From the NCBI GenBank assembly GCA_029783825.1, contig JAREIK010008083.1, positions 22,704 to 86,703 of the forward strand: a stretch of DNA of 64,000 bases, given 5' to 3'. Of the stretch, positions 12,452 through 26,399 are shown one piece after another (position 1 is the stretch's first letter; each line of letters begins with the position of its first letter). Below the pieces are notes generated by a model. It saw nothing but the letters and a program-made list of their open reading frames with translations, did not search any database and had not been told where the DNA came from. Source of the stretch: Sapria himalayana. Lineage: Eukaryota; Streptophyta; Magnoliopsida; Malpighiales; Rafflesiaceae. Both the position numbers and the translations under genes were made by a program.

Positions 12452-14690
12452 AACTAGCTAACAAAAATTATTTTATTTAACAAAAGCAATTGTCTTTAAT
12501 TATAGTTATATATACTTATATAGAGATTTATTTAGATATACAAATATTTATATATAGTTATACACATATAGTTTAACATAATATTGTATGTTGTTATACA
12601 TTTAATTATAAATATAGTTACATGTGGTTATACATATAGGTACACATATAGTTAAACATATATTTATACATGTATGTTTATATATTTGTTCATTTAATTG
12701 TATATATAAATACATATAGTAATGTATAGGTATACATTACTATAATACTTTTTTATATATTACTACATACAAATATATGTTAAAAATAAGCTATAAATTT
12801 AATATTTAGATCTAATTATGCATAAAACTTTTAAAGATATACACATAGTAAGATAAAATTATTTATAGTTATATAAAATATTACATATAATATATATAGT
12901 TATAAATAGGTATATATAATTAAAGATATAGTTATATATAGATATATTCATACAAGTAGTTATAAGTAGTTATACATAAATATAAACAACATTATAAAAA
13001 AATTATTTTGGGTTTATTTTATTAATACATAAAAATATATATATAGTTACAAATATAGTTATATATAATTATATTGATATTTATTTAGTCATACAAATAT
13101 TTATATTTAGTTATACACATATAGTTTAAAATAATGTTGTATGTTGTTATGCATGTAATTATAAATATAGTTACATATGGTTATACATATAGTTACACAT
13201 ATAGTTAAACATATATTTATACATGTAGGTTTATATATTTGTTAATTTAATTTTATATATTTATACATAAAGTTATGTATAAGTATAGTTATAATAAAAT
13301 ACTTTTTTATATACTACTAAATACAAATAGAGTTTAAATATAAGTTGTAAATTTAATATTTAAATATAATTATGCACAAAACTTTTAAAGTTATACACAT
13401 TGTAAGATATAATTATTTATAGTTATATATTATTTTACATATAATATATATAGTTATAAATAGTTATATATAATAAAATATATAGTTATATATAGATATA
13501 TTCATACAAGTATTTATTAGTGGTTATACATAAATATAAACAACGTTATAAAAAATATTTTGCTTTAATTATATTAATACATAAATGTATATATAGTTAC
13601 AAATATAGTAATATATAATTATATAGACATTTATTTAGTTATACAAATATTTATATATAGTATATTTATACAAGTCGTGATAAGTAGTTATACATAAATA
13701 TATACAATGTTATAAACAAATATTTTAATTTAATTATATGAATACATATATGTATATATAGATACAAATATAGTTATATTTAATTATATAGAGCGTTACA
13801 TATTTATACAAATATTTATATATAGTCATACACATATAGTTATAAATATGTATGTAGTTAAAGATATAATTATATTTAACATTTATATAGGTTTTCATTT
13901 AGTAAAATATAATTATATATAGTTATATATTAGTATACATATAATATATTTTTTAGAAATATAGGTATATAGAATTATACATATAGTTATACATTATTAT
14001 ATAGATACAAATTAGTTATATAAAGTTAAAAATATAGTTATAAAAGTAGTTAACTTTATTATAAATAAAGTTATAAATAATTTTACATAAAATGGCATAT
14101 GATTATATAATTAAACATGTGTATCTATATAATATTTGTGAATACAATATTTTAATAAATGTTACTTAAATATTATTATATTTATATGTAATACTTTTAT
14201 AAATAATATATAGTATATATATCATATTTATATAAACATTACAATATTCAATATTTATATAAAAAATAATTTGTAATATAAATATTTACAAAATTGTATA
14301 ATCATTTAATATTACATAATTCTTATATAATAAAATATATAAATCGATAGTTTAATGTAAATTTTGTATAGATATTTATAAATATTAATATATATGTATA
14401 CATATTTATAAATAAATTATATGTTTATATAAACATATCAATGTGTATTTATAATATAATATGTTTATATATATATATATATATATATTAAAGTATAGAC
14501 AATTATACATAATATCATTTGATTATATAAATGTATAAAATTTTATATATACTATTATAGACATTAATTAAGATTAACATTAAATAAAAGTTTGATTTAA
14601 CATAAATCATAATATTTATTAAAGTATAGACATTTATACATAATGTTATATGATTATATAAATATAAACCATTAATATAAAGATTATTCA
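12452..14690. repeat. TATAGTTATACATA-rich 5' region of CACTA element, about 550-bp degenerate tandem repeat
   Basis: Upstream (to the right) of the minus-strand transposase lies 2.2 kb of AT-rich sequence built from short words such as ATAGTTATACATATAGTTA. A long-period duplication is visible: TACACATATAGTTT followed by TTGTATGTTGTTAT occurs at 12561 and 13113 (period about 552 bp), with collinear flanks. A third, partial copy follows near 13640-13850. No coding potential is seen. Confidence 0.75.
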
Positions 14691-14699
14691 GATGCAAAC

Positions 14700-15060
14700 A
14701 TCATGTAATTGAAATCAAAATCACTAAAACCCTAAAAATATAAATAGTAGATGAACAAATTTAAAAAATGAAAAATTATAGTTTAATTAATTGTGTAGAG
14801 TCAAAATCATGTAAGGTTAAATAAAACAGAAACAAAAATTAACAAATTAGGAGGAGAAAAAAACCCTAATACCAGAATATACTGAAAAATGAAATTCTGA
14901 ATGTCTATGTATAATTCACATAGACGCAGATGTGTATAAGAAATTTGAAGGAAAAGAACAAAGAAAAACTTACCTAGATTCAGAAGAAATATCAAATTTT
15001 TGTGATTTCGTGCTTACAATTGGCTCTGATTCGAAAAAATGATAGAGTTTAATTAAATCT
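14700..15060 (-). promoter_or_regulatory. Probable 5' leader exon of the CACTA transposase with splice donor
   Basis: On the minus strand, sequence from about 15050 to 14974 ends in CTAG followed by GTAAGT (rc ACTTAC at 14968-14973), a good plant splice donor. It lies between the terminal repeats and the transposase start, where CACTA elements usually carry a non-coding first exon and long intron. This is positional inference; no transcript evidence is available. Confidence 0.4.
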
Positions 15061-15939
15061 AGGTTATAATGACGTAGCAAATGATTTTCAAATCAAAAAA
15101 ATTAAAACATTGAATTACAAAAATTATGGTCGGTAAAAGGTCGGTGAGAACAAATTTATAAGTATTTGGAAGTCCAATATACCGACCAATTTTAATGGTA
15201 ATATGTTTTTGGTTGTTAAATGGTAGGTAATTAGTCGGTAATTTCTATTCGCTATTTACATCCTAATTTACTGACCAATTTCTGACCTAAAATATTTTGG
15301 TCGCGAGTTATGGTCTGTATTCGGTCGTGAAATGGTCAAAATTATCGACCTAAATATTCAGTCAGTAGTTTGGTCGGTAATTATGACGTTATAAATATGT
15401 TGGATAACCACTTTACTGACTATTATTAATGGTTATATATTTTTGGTCGTTAAATAGTTGGTAATCTTTTGGAATTTTTTTTGCTAATTCTCTCCTAATT
15501 TACATATCATATTCCCGACAAAATATTTTTGGTCAGTAATATATGGTCGGTAGTTGGTCGGGAATTTGGTAGGAAGTATTTTTTTCTAATGCTCATCTTG
15601 GATCTCTAAATTGATTAGTAATTACCGACCTATATATTTGGTCGGTAAATGGTCGGTATGTTCGAAGCCATAAATAAATTGAAAAAACAATATACCGATG
15701 AATTATAATGATAGGTTGTTAAATAGGCAGTAATATATTCGATAAAAACTCTAAAGACTGATTTCCGACCAAAAATATTTGGTCGGTAATTATGGTCGGT
15801 ATTTTGTGGCATATTTGGTCAGTAGAATTTTTTTTTTGAACCCTTTTGTGGTTGCAATCTGGTCGTGTTTTGGATAGCAATTACCGACCAAATTTTTTGA
15901 TCAATATTTCAATCAATATTATCATAATTTTTAGTAGTC
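15061..15939 (+). mobile_element. CACTA element right end with ACCGACC/GGTCGGT subterminal repeats
   Basis: About 0.8 kb carries many direct and inverted copies of GGTCGGTAAT / ATTACCGACCAAA (for example near 15130, 15630, 15780 and 15883). It ends at 15929-15939 in TTTTTAGTAGTC, which is CACTACTAAAAA in reverse complement apart from a substituted first base. The CTAT array starts within 4 bp. This is the 5' end of the element carrying the Tnp2 pseudogene at 9346-12451, and its subterminal repeat family is unrelated to that at 3930-5016. Confidence 0.75.
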
Positions 15940-15942
15940 ATA

Positions 15943-16927
15943 TCAGTCTATCTGTCTATTTGTCTCTATGTTTATTGTTTATCTATCTATCTCTGTCTAT
16001 ATCTCTATCAATCAATTAATCTATCTATGTTTATTTTTTTCTATCTCTCTGACTATCTCTCTCTCTCTTATCTTTTAGTATATAAGTCTATTATAGTATT
16101 TGGATCTATCTATCTATCTATCTATCTTTCTGTCTATCTATCTGTGTACCTATCTAACTATCTAACTATCTATCTGTTAATTTTTCTATTTGTCTATGTA
16201 TTTATTTGTCTATTTACCTATCTACCCATCTATCTGATTATTTATTGATGTGTCTATCTATCAATATGTCTATCTATATATCTGTCTATCTAACTATATA
16301 TATATATATTTGTGTTTCTATGTATCTATCTATATGTCTATTTGTCTATCTATATATTTGTGTATCTAACTATCTATTTGTATATCTACCAATCTATCTA
16401 TCTATTTATCAATTTGTTAATCTATATATTTGTCAATCTATTTATCTGTGTATTTAAAGATTTTTTTATTTGTCTATCCATCTATTTGTCTATCTATCTA
16501 TTTATCTTTGTGTGTATCAATAGACCTATCTATCTATCTATTTATCTATATACCTTCTATCTATCTATATATTTATTGATTTGTCAATCTGTCTATCTGT
16601 CATTCTATCTATTTGTTTATCTATATATCTATATACTTGTCTATTAATTTATCTATATATCTATGTATTGATTTGTCTATCCATCGTTATGTCAATCAAT
16701 TAATCTATTTATTTATTTGACTATTTGCCTATTTATCTATGTATCAAAATATCTATTTGTCTATTTATCTATTTGTCAATCTATCTATCTGTATATTTAA
16801 TTATCTATTTATCTTTCTATATATCTCTTTGCTTATCTATCTAACTATCTATCTATTTGTATGTCTATCTATCTGAATATATATGTATATATCTATCTAT
16901 CTATATCTATATATCTGACTATCTGTC

Positions 16928-16986
<59 letters not shown>

Positions 16987-17290
16987 ATCTATCTATCTAT
17001 CTATTTGTCTATCTATCTGTTTATCTGTCTATCTTTGTAAACATCTATTTGTCTATCTATCTTTCTATCTATCTATCTCTATGTTAATCTCTCTATCTAT
17101 TTTTCTGTCAATCTATTAATCTATTAATCTATTTATCTTGCTCTCTATTTATCTTTTTATCTATATGTCTCTCTATCTATCTGTCGATCTATCGATATGT
17201 CAATCTATCTATTTGTCTATTTTATTAATCTATCTATTTGTCTATCTATATATCTATTTATTTATCTGTCATTCTATGTATCTATCTATT
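15943..17290. repeat. CTAT satellite array B1 (CTAT on + strand)
   Basis: 1.35 kb of degenerate CTAT repeats with TGTC, TTTG and ATAT variants and a pure AT tract at 16930-16984. It starts directly at a CACTA-type terminus. It is interrupted at 17291 by a retroposon-like insert, after which the same orientation resumes at 18081. Confidence 0.97.
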
Positions 17291-18080
17291 TTTTTTGGAA
17301 AGTTTTTTTTATTAATATTAACCCTCTCTTTTGGCGGAGGAATACCATTTTTACAACCTACTTGCTTTCTACCCATTGCCCCTTACACCCTTCCTTAGCC
17401 TATTCTAACATCTATTTATTAAGAGTTACACTTTACTTTTAATTTTGTTTGCATTTGAAATAAATTTATAATTTTCCAGCAATGTTGTATGCATTCTATT
17501 TATTGCTGTTTGCTATGGTTTTCCTCCGTATTCTTTATTCCTCAATTGCATTCTTTTCTTCCATTTCCTGCCTACTTGATGCCTTTGTCATTGCCCCAGT
17601 GCTTTATTTCTGCTTCACCTGCCACTTTATCCATCTTCATATAACTTTTATATTCTAACCTACCCCATACCCTTTTCCCCACCCTTAAAACATTGTCAAA
17701 GATAATCCGAGAAACAAAACAAATCAAGGCAAATAACGACATGACATCTCAGATTTCCAGCTTTTTGTCATGTCTTCTCTTCGTTTTCATAGGTCACTTT
17801 ACCTCCGTGCTGCTTTCTCCTGGACTGCACCAAGAGCAGCCATCGCTAGCTTCTCCCTTCACATCTTCTAGATTTTCCACCCATGTTTTCCTGCTCTTAT
17901 TTTGTTAAGAAAACAAACCCAAGACAGGACTATCCTGAAATACAGATTCAAGCAACTTCACCATCACCTTCACATGTTTCTCTCCATGTTATACTTTTCT
18001 ACCTACATTATTCGCTACTGATAAACCCCACTGATACCAGAAGGCTAACCAGTGTAGAATCCTTCTTTATTTATTGGAAT
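17291..18080 (-). mobile_element. Retroposon-like insert inside the CTAT array
   Basis: An 0.8-kb island of ordinary complexity sits between two CTAT blocks of the same orientation. Its left edge is T-rich (TTTTTTTTGG and a second T run at 17303-17312), so on the minus strand it ends in two A runs, as expected of a poly(A)-tailed retroposon (LINE 3' end or processed transcript). No protein domain is recognised, and the open frames of 70-130 codons are short or run into the array. No clear target duplication can be called because the flanks are repetitive. Confidence 0.45.
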
Positions 18081-21000
18081 TCTATATATTTATATATTTA
18101 TCTATCTATATATCTATCTATTTATCTATCTATCTATATATCAATATATCAATATATTTATATATCTATATATCTATATATTTTTCTAAGTGTCTATTTA
18201 TCTATCTATATTTTTTTCTGTGTTTTTGTCTTTTGCCTATCGGTCTATTTGTATATCTACCTATCAAACTATTAGTCAATCAATCTATTAGTCAATCAAT
18301 CTATCTATCTATCTATATATCTATCTAAAAATCTATCAGTCTATCTATCTTTCTATCTATTTATCAATCTATCTTTCTCTATATCTATCTATCTATATAT
18401 ATCTATCTATCTATCAATATGTGTATTTTTCTATCATTATATATTTTAATTTGTCTATCTATCTATCTATTTTTCTATATGTATATCTTTTTATTTGGCT
18501 ATCTATCTATCTATCTATCAATCTTTCTATCTGTCAATCAATCAATCTATCTATCTATCTCTCTATTATTATTTTTGTCTATATATATATATATATATAT
18601 ATCTATCTACCGAGCTTTGTATTTGTCTATTTATTTGACTATCTCTCTATTTGTATATCTATATATTTGTCTATATGGCTATCTTTTTATCTATCTATTT
18701 TTTGATATGTATATCTCTCTATCTTTCTAAGTGTATATCAATCTATTTGTCTATCTACCTATTTAACTATATGTCTATATATCTATTTATTTATTTTCTA
18801 TCTATCTATATATCTTTTTATCTATCTATCTATATATCTATCTATATATCTATCTATATATCTATATCTCTATTTGTCTATCTATCAATCTTCTATCTAT
18901 CTATCTCTCTCTCTATCTATTTATTTTTCGGTGTATCTATCTATCTATTAATTTGTCTACATGATAATAAGTCTATCTATCTATATTTATAACAAACTAC
19001 TATCTTTCTATCAATCTAACTATCTATCTAACTATTTAACTATCATTCTATCTATTAGTTTATTAATAAATCTATCTATCTGTCTATCTATATATAAATC
19101 TATGTTGCTATTTATCTATCTATCTGTCTTTTTGTTTATTGTCTATCTATCTATTTGTATATTTGTCTATCTATCTTTTTATCTATTTATCTATCTATTT
19201 ATCTCTTTGTGTAACTATCTAACTATCTATCTATGTAATTATCTATATAATTGACTAACTATCTATATGTCTATTTGTTATTCTTTCTATCTGTCTATAT
19301 GTCTATCTTCATATCTATCTATCTAACTAGCTAACAATCTATCTGTTTATATATCTATCTATATATTTGACTAACTATCTAACTATCTATCTATTTATAT
19401 GTCTATCTATCTCTCTAACTATATAATAAACTTTCTTTCTATCAGTCTATCTATCTCTATATCTAACTATCTATATATGTGTATATCTTTCTATATGTCT
19501 ATCTTCCTATCTCTCTATTTACTTATCTATATATTTATCTATTAATCTATCATATTATTTGTCTATCTATATATTTATCTATTTCACAATTTGTCTATCT
19601 ATTTATTTTTATATATGTCTATTTATCTATATATATATATCTGTGTGTGTGTGTGTGTGTGTATCTAGCTATCTGGCTATCTGACTATCTATCTATCTAT
19701 ATATCGATCTATCTATCTATATGTCAATAAATCAATCTATAAGTCTATCTGACTATCTTTCAATCTTTCAAACTTTCTATCTTTATATTTGTTTATCTGT
19801 ATATATGTCTATCTCTCGATTTTCCTATCCATCTATCTACCTATGTGTCTAATTGTTTATTTGTCTGTCTGTCATGCTCTGTATCACTCTTTTTGTCTAT
19901 GACTATGTGTCTGTGTCTATGTCTATGCATCTATGTGTCTAAGTGTCTATGTGCCTATTTTTCAATGTGTATAGGTTTTTATCTATCTATCTATCTATAT
20001 ATCTATCTATCTATTTGCCTATATGTCTATTGTCTATATGTCTATATGTATATGTTTCTATGTATCATTCTATCTACTTGTTTATCTGTCTATCTATTTA
20101 TTTGTCTGTCTATCTATATATCTATCTATCTATTTATCTATCTACTTATATATCTGTATGTATAACTTTATTTTTTTCTATTTGTATATCTCTATCTATC
20201 TCTCTATCTATCTTTTACTATATATGTCTATTATTCCATCTCTCTATCTATCTATCTATTTTTCTGCCTAACTATTTATCTATCTATCTATATAGCTATC
20301 TATCTATGTATCCATCTATCAATTAGTCTATCTATCTATTAATTTATTTGTATATCAATCAATCTATCTATATGACTATCTATCTATTTCTTTATCTATT
20401 TATCTATCTATATGTCTATTTGCATATTTATTTATCTATCTATGTATCTATCTATTTGTATGTCTATCTGTCAATCTACCTATCTGTCTATATGTTTATC
20501 TATCTATCTAACTATTTGTCTATCATTCTATCTGACTATTTGTCTATCTTTCTTAATATCTATCATCTATCTTTCTATATGTCTATTTGTCTACCTATCT
20601 TTCTATATCTATCTTTTTATCTAATTGTCTAACTATCTAACTAACTAACTATCTATTTATATATCTATCTATCAAACTATTTATCTATCTAATTTCTATC
20701 AGCCTATTCATCATATATCTATTTATCTTTCTATCTATATATGTGTTTATGTGTTTATCCATCTATTTGTCAATCTATTTATCTCTCTATATATCTTTTT
20801 TTTCTATCTATCTTTTTATTTATCTATCTATCTGTCGACCTATCTATCTATCAATTATTTATTTGTCTACATGGCTATGTCTTTATCTCTTTATCTACCT
20901 TTGAATTTACCAGTCTATTAGTCTATGTATCTATCTATCAATCTATCTAATTGTCTATATTTCTATCTGTCTATCTATCAATCTTTAAATCATTCTATTA

Positions 21001-21589
21001 TCAATCTGTCATTTATCTATCTGTCTATCTATCTATTTGTCTATATGACTTTATTTTATCTATCTATCCGGCTATCTATCTATATGTCTATCTATATAAT
21101 TATCTATTTTTCTATATTTTTATATACCTATATATCAATCTATGTAACTTGTCTATCTATCTATCTATATATATGTATATGTTTCTATCTTTATGTGTCT
21201 ATCTATCTATCTGTCTATCAATCTATCTATTTATCAATCTTTCTACCAGTCTATCTATCTATATATCAATATATATATATATATATATATATATCTCTAT
21301 ATCTATATATATCTATATCTATATGTCTATCCGTCTATCTATCTAAATATTTGTCTATTTGTCTATCTTTCTAACTATCTTTCTTATGGTTGTATATCTA
21401 TATATATATCTATATATCTATCTACCATTATATCTGTCGGTCCCTCTATATGTCACTTTGTTTATCTCTCTATGTTTCTATTTGTCTATCTATCTATCTG
21501 TCTATCTAGTTGTCTATCTATTAATGTCTCTATCTATCTATCTATATATCTATCTGTATACTTGTTTATCTATCTATCTAACATATATC

Positions 21590-21620
<31 letters not shown>

Positions 21621-21984
21621 ATGTCTATCTGTCTATCTTTCCATCAATCTATCTTTCTATCTATATGTCAATATGTCTATCTGTATATATGTCAATCTAT
21701 CTATCTCATATTATCTTTTTATCTGTCTATCTGCATATCTATCTTAGTATCTATCTATCTAAATATTTAGTTGTCTATCAATTTATCTATCTAATTGTGT
21801 ATAAATCAATATATCTATAATTCTATCTATATATCTAATATTATTCCTATATGGCTATCTGCCTATACATCTATCTATCTATATGTCTACCTATCGATAT
21901 GTCTATCTATATATCTATCAATTTGTTTATATGTCAATTTATTTATCAATATATTTGTCTAACTATCTATCTATATATCAATCA
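18081..21984. repeat. CTAT satellite array B2 (CTAT on + strand)
   Basis: 3.9 kb of degenerate CTAT repeats. It includes GT microsatellites at 19641-19662 and near 21607-21620, and AT tracts near 18582 and 21268. A patch at 19850-20050 is richer in TGTC/TGTG words. Overlapping Tyr-Leu-Ser-Ile frames on + are stop-free repeat artefacts. Confidence 0.97.
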
Positions 21985-22115
21985 AGTATTTGAGCTACTA
22001 TTATGTTGCCTAATTTCTCATCCAATAATAGAGATGACGGACTAGATGACAGAAGTTAGCATGCTAATAAAAAAAAGATATGCTAGTCAAAATAAAACAA
22101 TGTGCAATGGATGCT
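21985..22115. other. Short non-repeat island within the CTAT array
   Basis: About 130 bp of unique sequence (ATTTGAGCTACTATTATG to ATGGATGCTATTC) interrupts the array, which resumes in the same orientation. It has no recognisable terminal repeats or coding content. It could be a small insertion, filler DNA or a remnant of the sequence in which the array expanded. Confidence 0.6.
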
Positions 22116-24427
22116 ATTCTTTCTATTTGACAATCTTTATATCTTCCCATCTATCGATATGCATATCAGTATATTTATTTATCTATATATTTGACTATCT
22201 ATATAACTATCTATCTATTTATCTATATATATTATAATCTATTTGTCTAACTATCTATCTATATTTCTTTATATATGTCTATATGCTATCAATATATCTA
22301 GGATCTAGATATATATCAATCTGTCTATCTATCTATCTATCTATTAATCAGTCTATCTTTCTATCTGTCTATCTATTTATCAATCTATGTATCTATCTAT
22401 TTATCTGCCATTCTACTTGTCTGTCTATCTATCTTTTTGTACATCTATCTATCTATATGACTATTTTTTTATCTACATATCTATCTACCTAGCTAACTTT
22501 CTATCTTCATATATATTTATCTATCTAACTATTTATATGTCTATGTGTCTATCTAGCAACTTGTCTCTCTGGCTATTGATATATCTGTCTATCGATCTAT
22601 CTATCTATCTATCTATATATTTGTATATCTGTTTATCTCTCTATTTATTGATATAGAAACCAATCAATCTATATATATATATATAAATGTCTATCTTTTA
22701 TCATTTAATCTCTCATTTTTCTAACCATATATTTGTGCACCCATCTATATATATATATATATATATATATATCATTATATTTATCTATCATTCTGTCTAT
22801 CTGTCTATCGATCTATCTATCTATCACTCTATCTATTTATTTATCTTGTTGTCTTTATATATAGGGGTCTATCATTCTATTTGTAAATCTCTCTAGCTAT
22901 CTATCTGTCTATCAGTCAATCAATTTATCTATCTATCTATCTATATAATTTCTATTTATATCTATCAATCAATTTGTTTCTCTATCTATCTATCTAAGTG
23001 TCAATCTATATATATATATCTATATATTTGTTTATTTGACAACCTATCTATCTATTTATCTATCTAATTATTTATATGTCTGTGTGTATCTTGCTACCTG
23101 TCTATATGGCTATCGATATATTTGTCTATCTATCTATCTATTTTTATATCGATTTATCTCTATTTTTGTCGATCTACAATCTATCAATATATATATATAT
23201 ATATAGCTATCTATATGTCAATCTTCTTTCCCTCATTCTATTTATCTATCTATCTATCTATTTGTCCATCCATCTATCTATCTTTATATCTATATATCTT
23301 TCTATTTATCTATCTATGTGTCTAACTATCTATCTCTATATCCATCTATCAATTTATATTTGTATATCTATGTATCATCTATCTATATATTTATTTATCT
23401 AGCTGTCTCTATATATACCTATCTATCATTCTATCTATCTATCTTTCTGGTTTTCTATCAGTCAATTGTTTATCTTTCTATCTATCTATATATATATTTC
23501 TATTTGTCTATCTATTTATTTCTTTCTCTATCTATCTGTCTAGAATTCGATTCATTTATCTATCTATATATCTATATATCTATATAAACATTTATTTTTT
23601 TATTTGTGTATTGAATTAAATCACTATATGTCTATTTATCAATCTATGTTAGTATCAATATAACTATATATCTATCAAACTATCAAACTACAACTCTTTC
23701 TATTTAATAGTCAATCTGTCTATCTTTCTATCTATTCATCTATCTATCTATCTATCTATTTATCTATCATGTTATCTTTATATATAGGTGTCTATCATTC
23801 TATTTGTCTATCTTTCTAGCTATCTATCAGTAAATGTATTTATCTATCTATCTATCTAAATTTTTATTTCTCTATCTATCTATCTATCTATCTATCTGTC
23901 TGTCTATCTATATATTTATCTGTCTATTTGTTTATTTGACTATCTGATTATCTATCTATCTATCTATCTAACTATTTATATGTCTATGTATCTATCTGGC
24001 TACCTATCTAAATGGCTATCGATAATCTGTCAATCTATCTTTCTTTTTTTATATCTCTTTATTTGTTGATCTATCAATTTTTCAATCTATATAGCTATCT
24101 ATCTATCTATCTATATGTATATGTTCTGTCACTAAGCCTCTCTATCTGTATATTTGTCTATTTGTCCATCCATCTAACTATCTTTAGATAGATATAACTA
24201 TCTATCTCTTTATCTATCTACTTATCTATCTATATTTCTAGCTATCTATCTATATATTTATTTATCTAGCTGTCTCTACATATAGTTGTCTATCATTCTA
24301 TTTATCTATCTCTCTAGCTATCTATCAGTCTATCAGTCAATCTTTTATCTTTCAATCTATCTATCTATATATATTTTTATTTGTCTATCTATCTATTTGT
24401 CTATCTATCTACCTGTCTAGCTTTTGA

Positions 24428-24484
<57 letters not shown>

Positions 24485-24833
24485 ATCTATCTATCTATCT
24501 ATTCGTCTATCTATCTATATATCTATCTTTTTATTTGTTTATTTATTTAAATGTCTATATGTCTACCTATCAATCTATATAACTATATAACTGTCTATCT
24601 TTTTATCTTACTATTGATCTAACATTATATCTGTCAAACTATCTAACTAAAATTATTTCTATCTAATAGTCAATCAATCTATCTGTCTATTTATTTATCT
24701 ATCTATATATTTTTCTATTTGTTTATGTATTTATCTATATATTTATCTATTTTTCTAATTGTCTATATATTTATTTGTCTATAAATGTATTTGTCTATAT
24801 GTGTATAGCTATCTACCTATCTATTTGTCTATT
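22116..24833. repeat. CTAT satellite array B3 with about 0.9-kb higher-order repeat
   Basis: 2.7 kb of CTAT repeats with internal long-range order. The word GTCTATCATTCTAT follows a TATATATAGG-like word at 22861 and 23784; related words occur at 23415 and 24283. A GGCTATCGATA word recurs near 23107 and 24014, and an AATAGTCAATC word at 23706 and 24665. These spacings indicate a unit of roughly 900-960 bp made of two half-units of about 500-550 bp. A pure AT tract lies at 24432-24482. Confidence 0.9.
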
Positions 24834-26258
24834 GGGTAAATTAATAAGTTCCATAATCTATATATATGTAACATTTATATAAATATTTTAAACACAACAT
24901 TATATTAGAATCAAAAGTAAGGCATGGAAGAAGATGAGCTCTGATTATTTGTGTTCAAGTGAAATAGGAATCATAGACTATAAGATTAACCAGTTAATGC
25001 AGTGCAAGCCATTGAGTTGAACAAGAGGTATTTTTTTGTTGCTTCTTTATGCCTATCCGGTGTGTAGCATAAATCACACTATAATTTGTTTTAGATTTGT
25101 TAAGTTGGGGTTTGCTTTTGCATTTCATATCTGGTGGGGTTATGTTGGTTTGGTGATCATGAATATGACTAGACAAAAATATGCACGAAGAATGCTGCTT
25201 CTTTTTAGTTTTCTTAGTTAAATTATAAGTCCTTATTAGGTAGAGATATCATTTGAATAACTGAAAGGTTTGAATATGTTGTTTTGGCCAATCATAGAGA
25301 CGGCAGAAAATAACAGCAAAGACCCTAGTGTTGGCTTTTATTTTCTGTGCCACCACTATTAGTGTCACCATTACCACCTTTCTGCTACTGACTCCCTTCT
25401 TAGTCATATAGTGCCACTACCCATTTGATCACTATAATTCTACCAGGACCTATGCATCATAGTTTGTGTTAATGAGGGAAGGCATCCATAGTTTTTTTTC
25501 CATTTTTAGGTGATAATATTTGAAGCTATTGCTATTGCTATATTTGTAGCAGATATGATGACATTTTTTAGCAGCTGTTGCAGTTTACTTTTTTATTAAG
25601 TTGTGCATGATGAACATCCTCCTCAGCTGGTTAAAGTATTATGTGATAAACTCAACTGGTGTAGAAGGGTACAACTCTTCCACTTATATGCATTGCCTTC
25701 ATGATTAGGGTGATAAAATCAACTAAGAATGATGGAACCCTAAGCAAAGATGGCCAGTAATAGTGAATGAAATTGATCACTAAACCTTTAATGTGCGAGC
25801 CATCATGTTCCTGATATGCCATTATCATGAGATGACCATATTTTTTGCGTTGACACTATCATACTGCTTATGCTGTTGCAGCCCAAGAATCTTGTCTATG
25901 TTTTCAATTTTTTGTATGTTAACTTAGACATGGATTGGCCATCCTTCGCATCAACATCAATCACTTCTTCGGAAGGAATTGAGGTTAGAAACATAGAATC
26001 CACCCACCCTGTAGGCGAATTCATAAAGATATAACTAATTTATGGAATCAGTAATGGGAAACCTTGTCGGGCTGGAAACCAAAATATTTCATGAGCTCTA
26101 TATTTTATATAAATTGAATTTTTTTAAGTATCTTCTGATCCTTATTGTTCAAAATTAAAATGCATCATGAGTATCAAATATGATGTTTGATTCTAGTATC
26201 GTGCAAGTTAAATAAACTAAAAGATTTTCATCTGAGTAATGTTGATATCTTCATCCAG
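24834..26258. other. Unique AT-rich sequence inside a CACTA remnant, no gene recognised
   Basis: Non-repetitive sequence between the CTAT array and the SDF2-like exon, with only short open frames (about 60 codons). The last 80 bp before 26258 end in TCTTCATCCAG, a plausible intron 3' end for the following exon. It may be captured intron or internal transposon sequence. No TIR was seen at the left edge. Confidence 0.5.
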
Positions 26259-26399
26259 ATTATGTACGGGTTAGTTCTGAAGCTGATGTATGAGAAGACC
26301 AAATATAGGCTTCATTCTCACAATGTGACATATAGCTATGGTAGTGGTCATCAATCTATTACTGGATTCTCTCTTGGTGATGATTCCAATAGCTATTGG
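26259..26399 (+). pseudogene. Captured exon fragment of an SDF2-like (MIR domain) gene
   Basis: An open frame of about 47 codons begins straight after a splice-acceptor-like CCAG. It contains LKLMYEKTKYRLHSHNV, then YGSGHQSITGF and DSNSYW. From established knowledge this is the first MIR repeat of stromal-cell-derived-factor-2-like proteins, ER-lumen proteins involved in protein folding quality control (plant versions have YRLHSH, GSGQQSVTGF and DSNSYW). The following codons do not match the usual IVKPVPG continuation, and neither the signal peptide exon nor later MIR exons is visible nearby. It lies upstream of a Transposase_24 tail on the same strand, which suggests transduplication of a host exon into a CACTA element; a remnant of a decayed host gene is the alternative. 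Recognition is from memory of the family, not a search. Confidence 0.78.

Noticed and set aside
17693..18275. Plus-strand frames of 71 and 130 codons as possible genes
   Set aside because: Composition is not convincingly protein-like, the second frame runs into the CTAT array, and the island looks like a minus-oriented retroposon with A-runs at its end.
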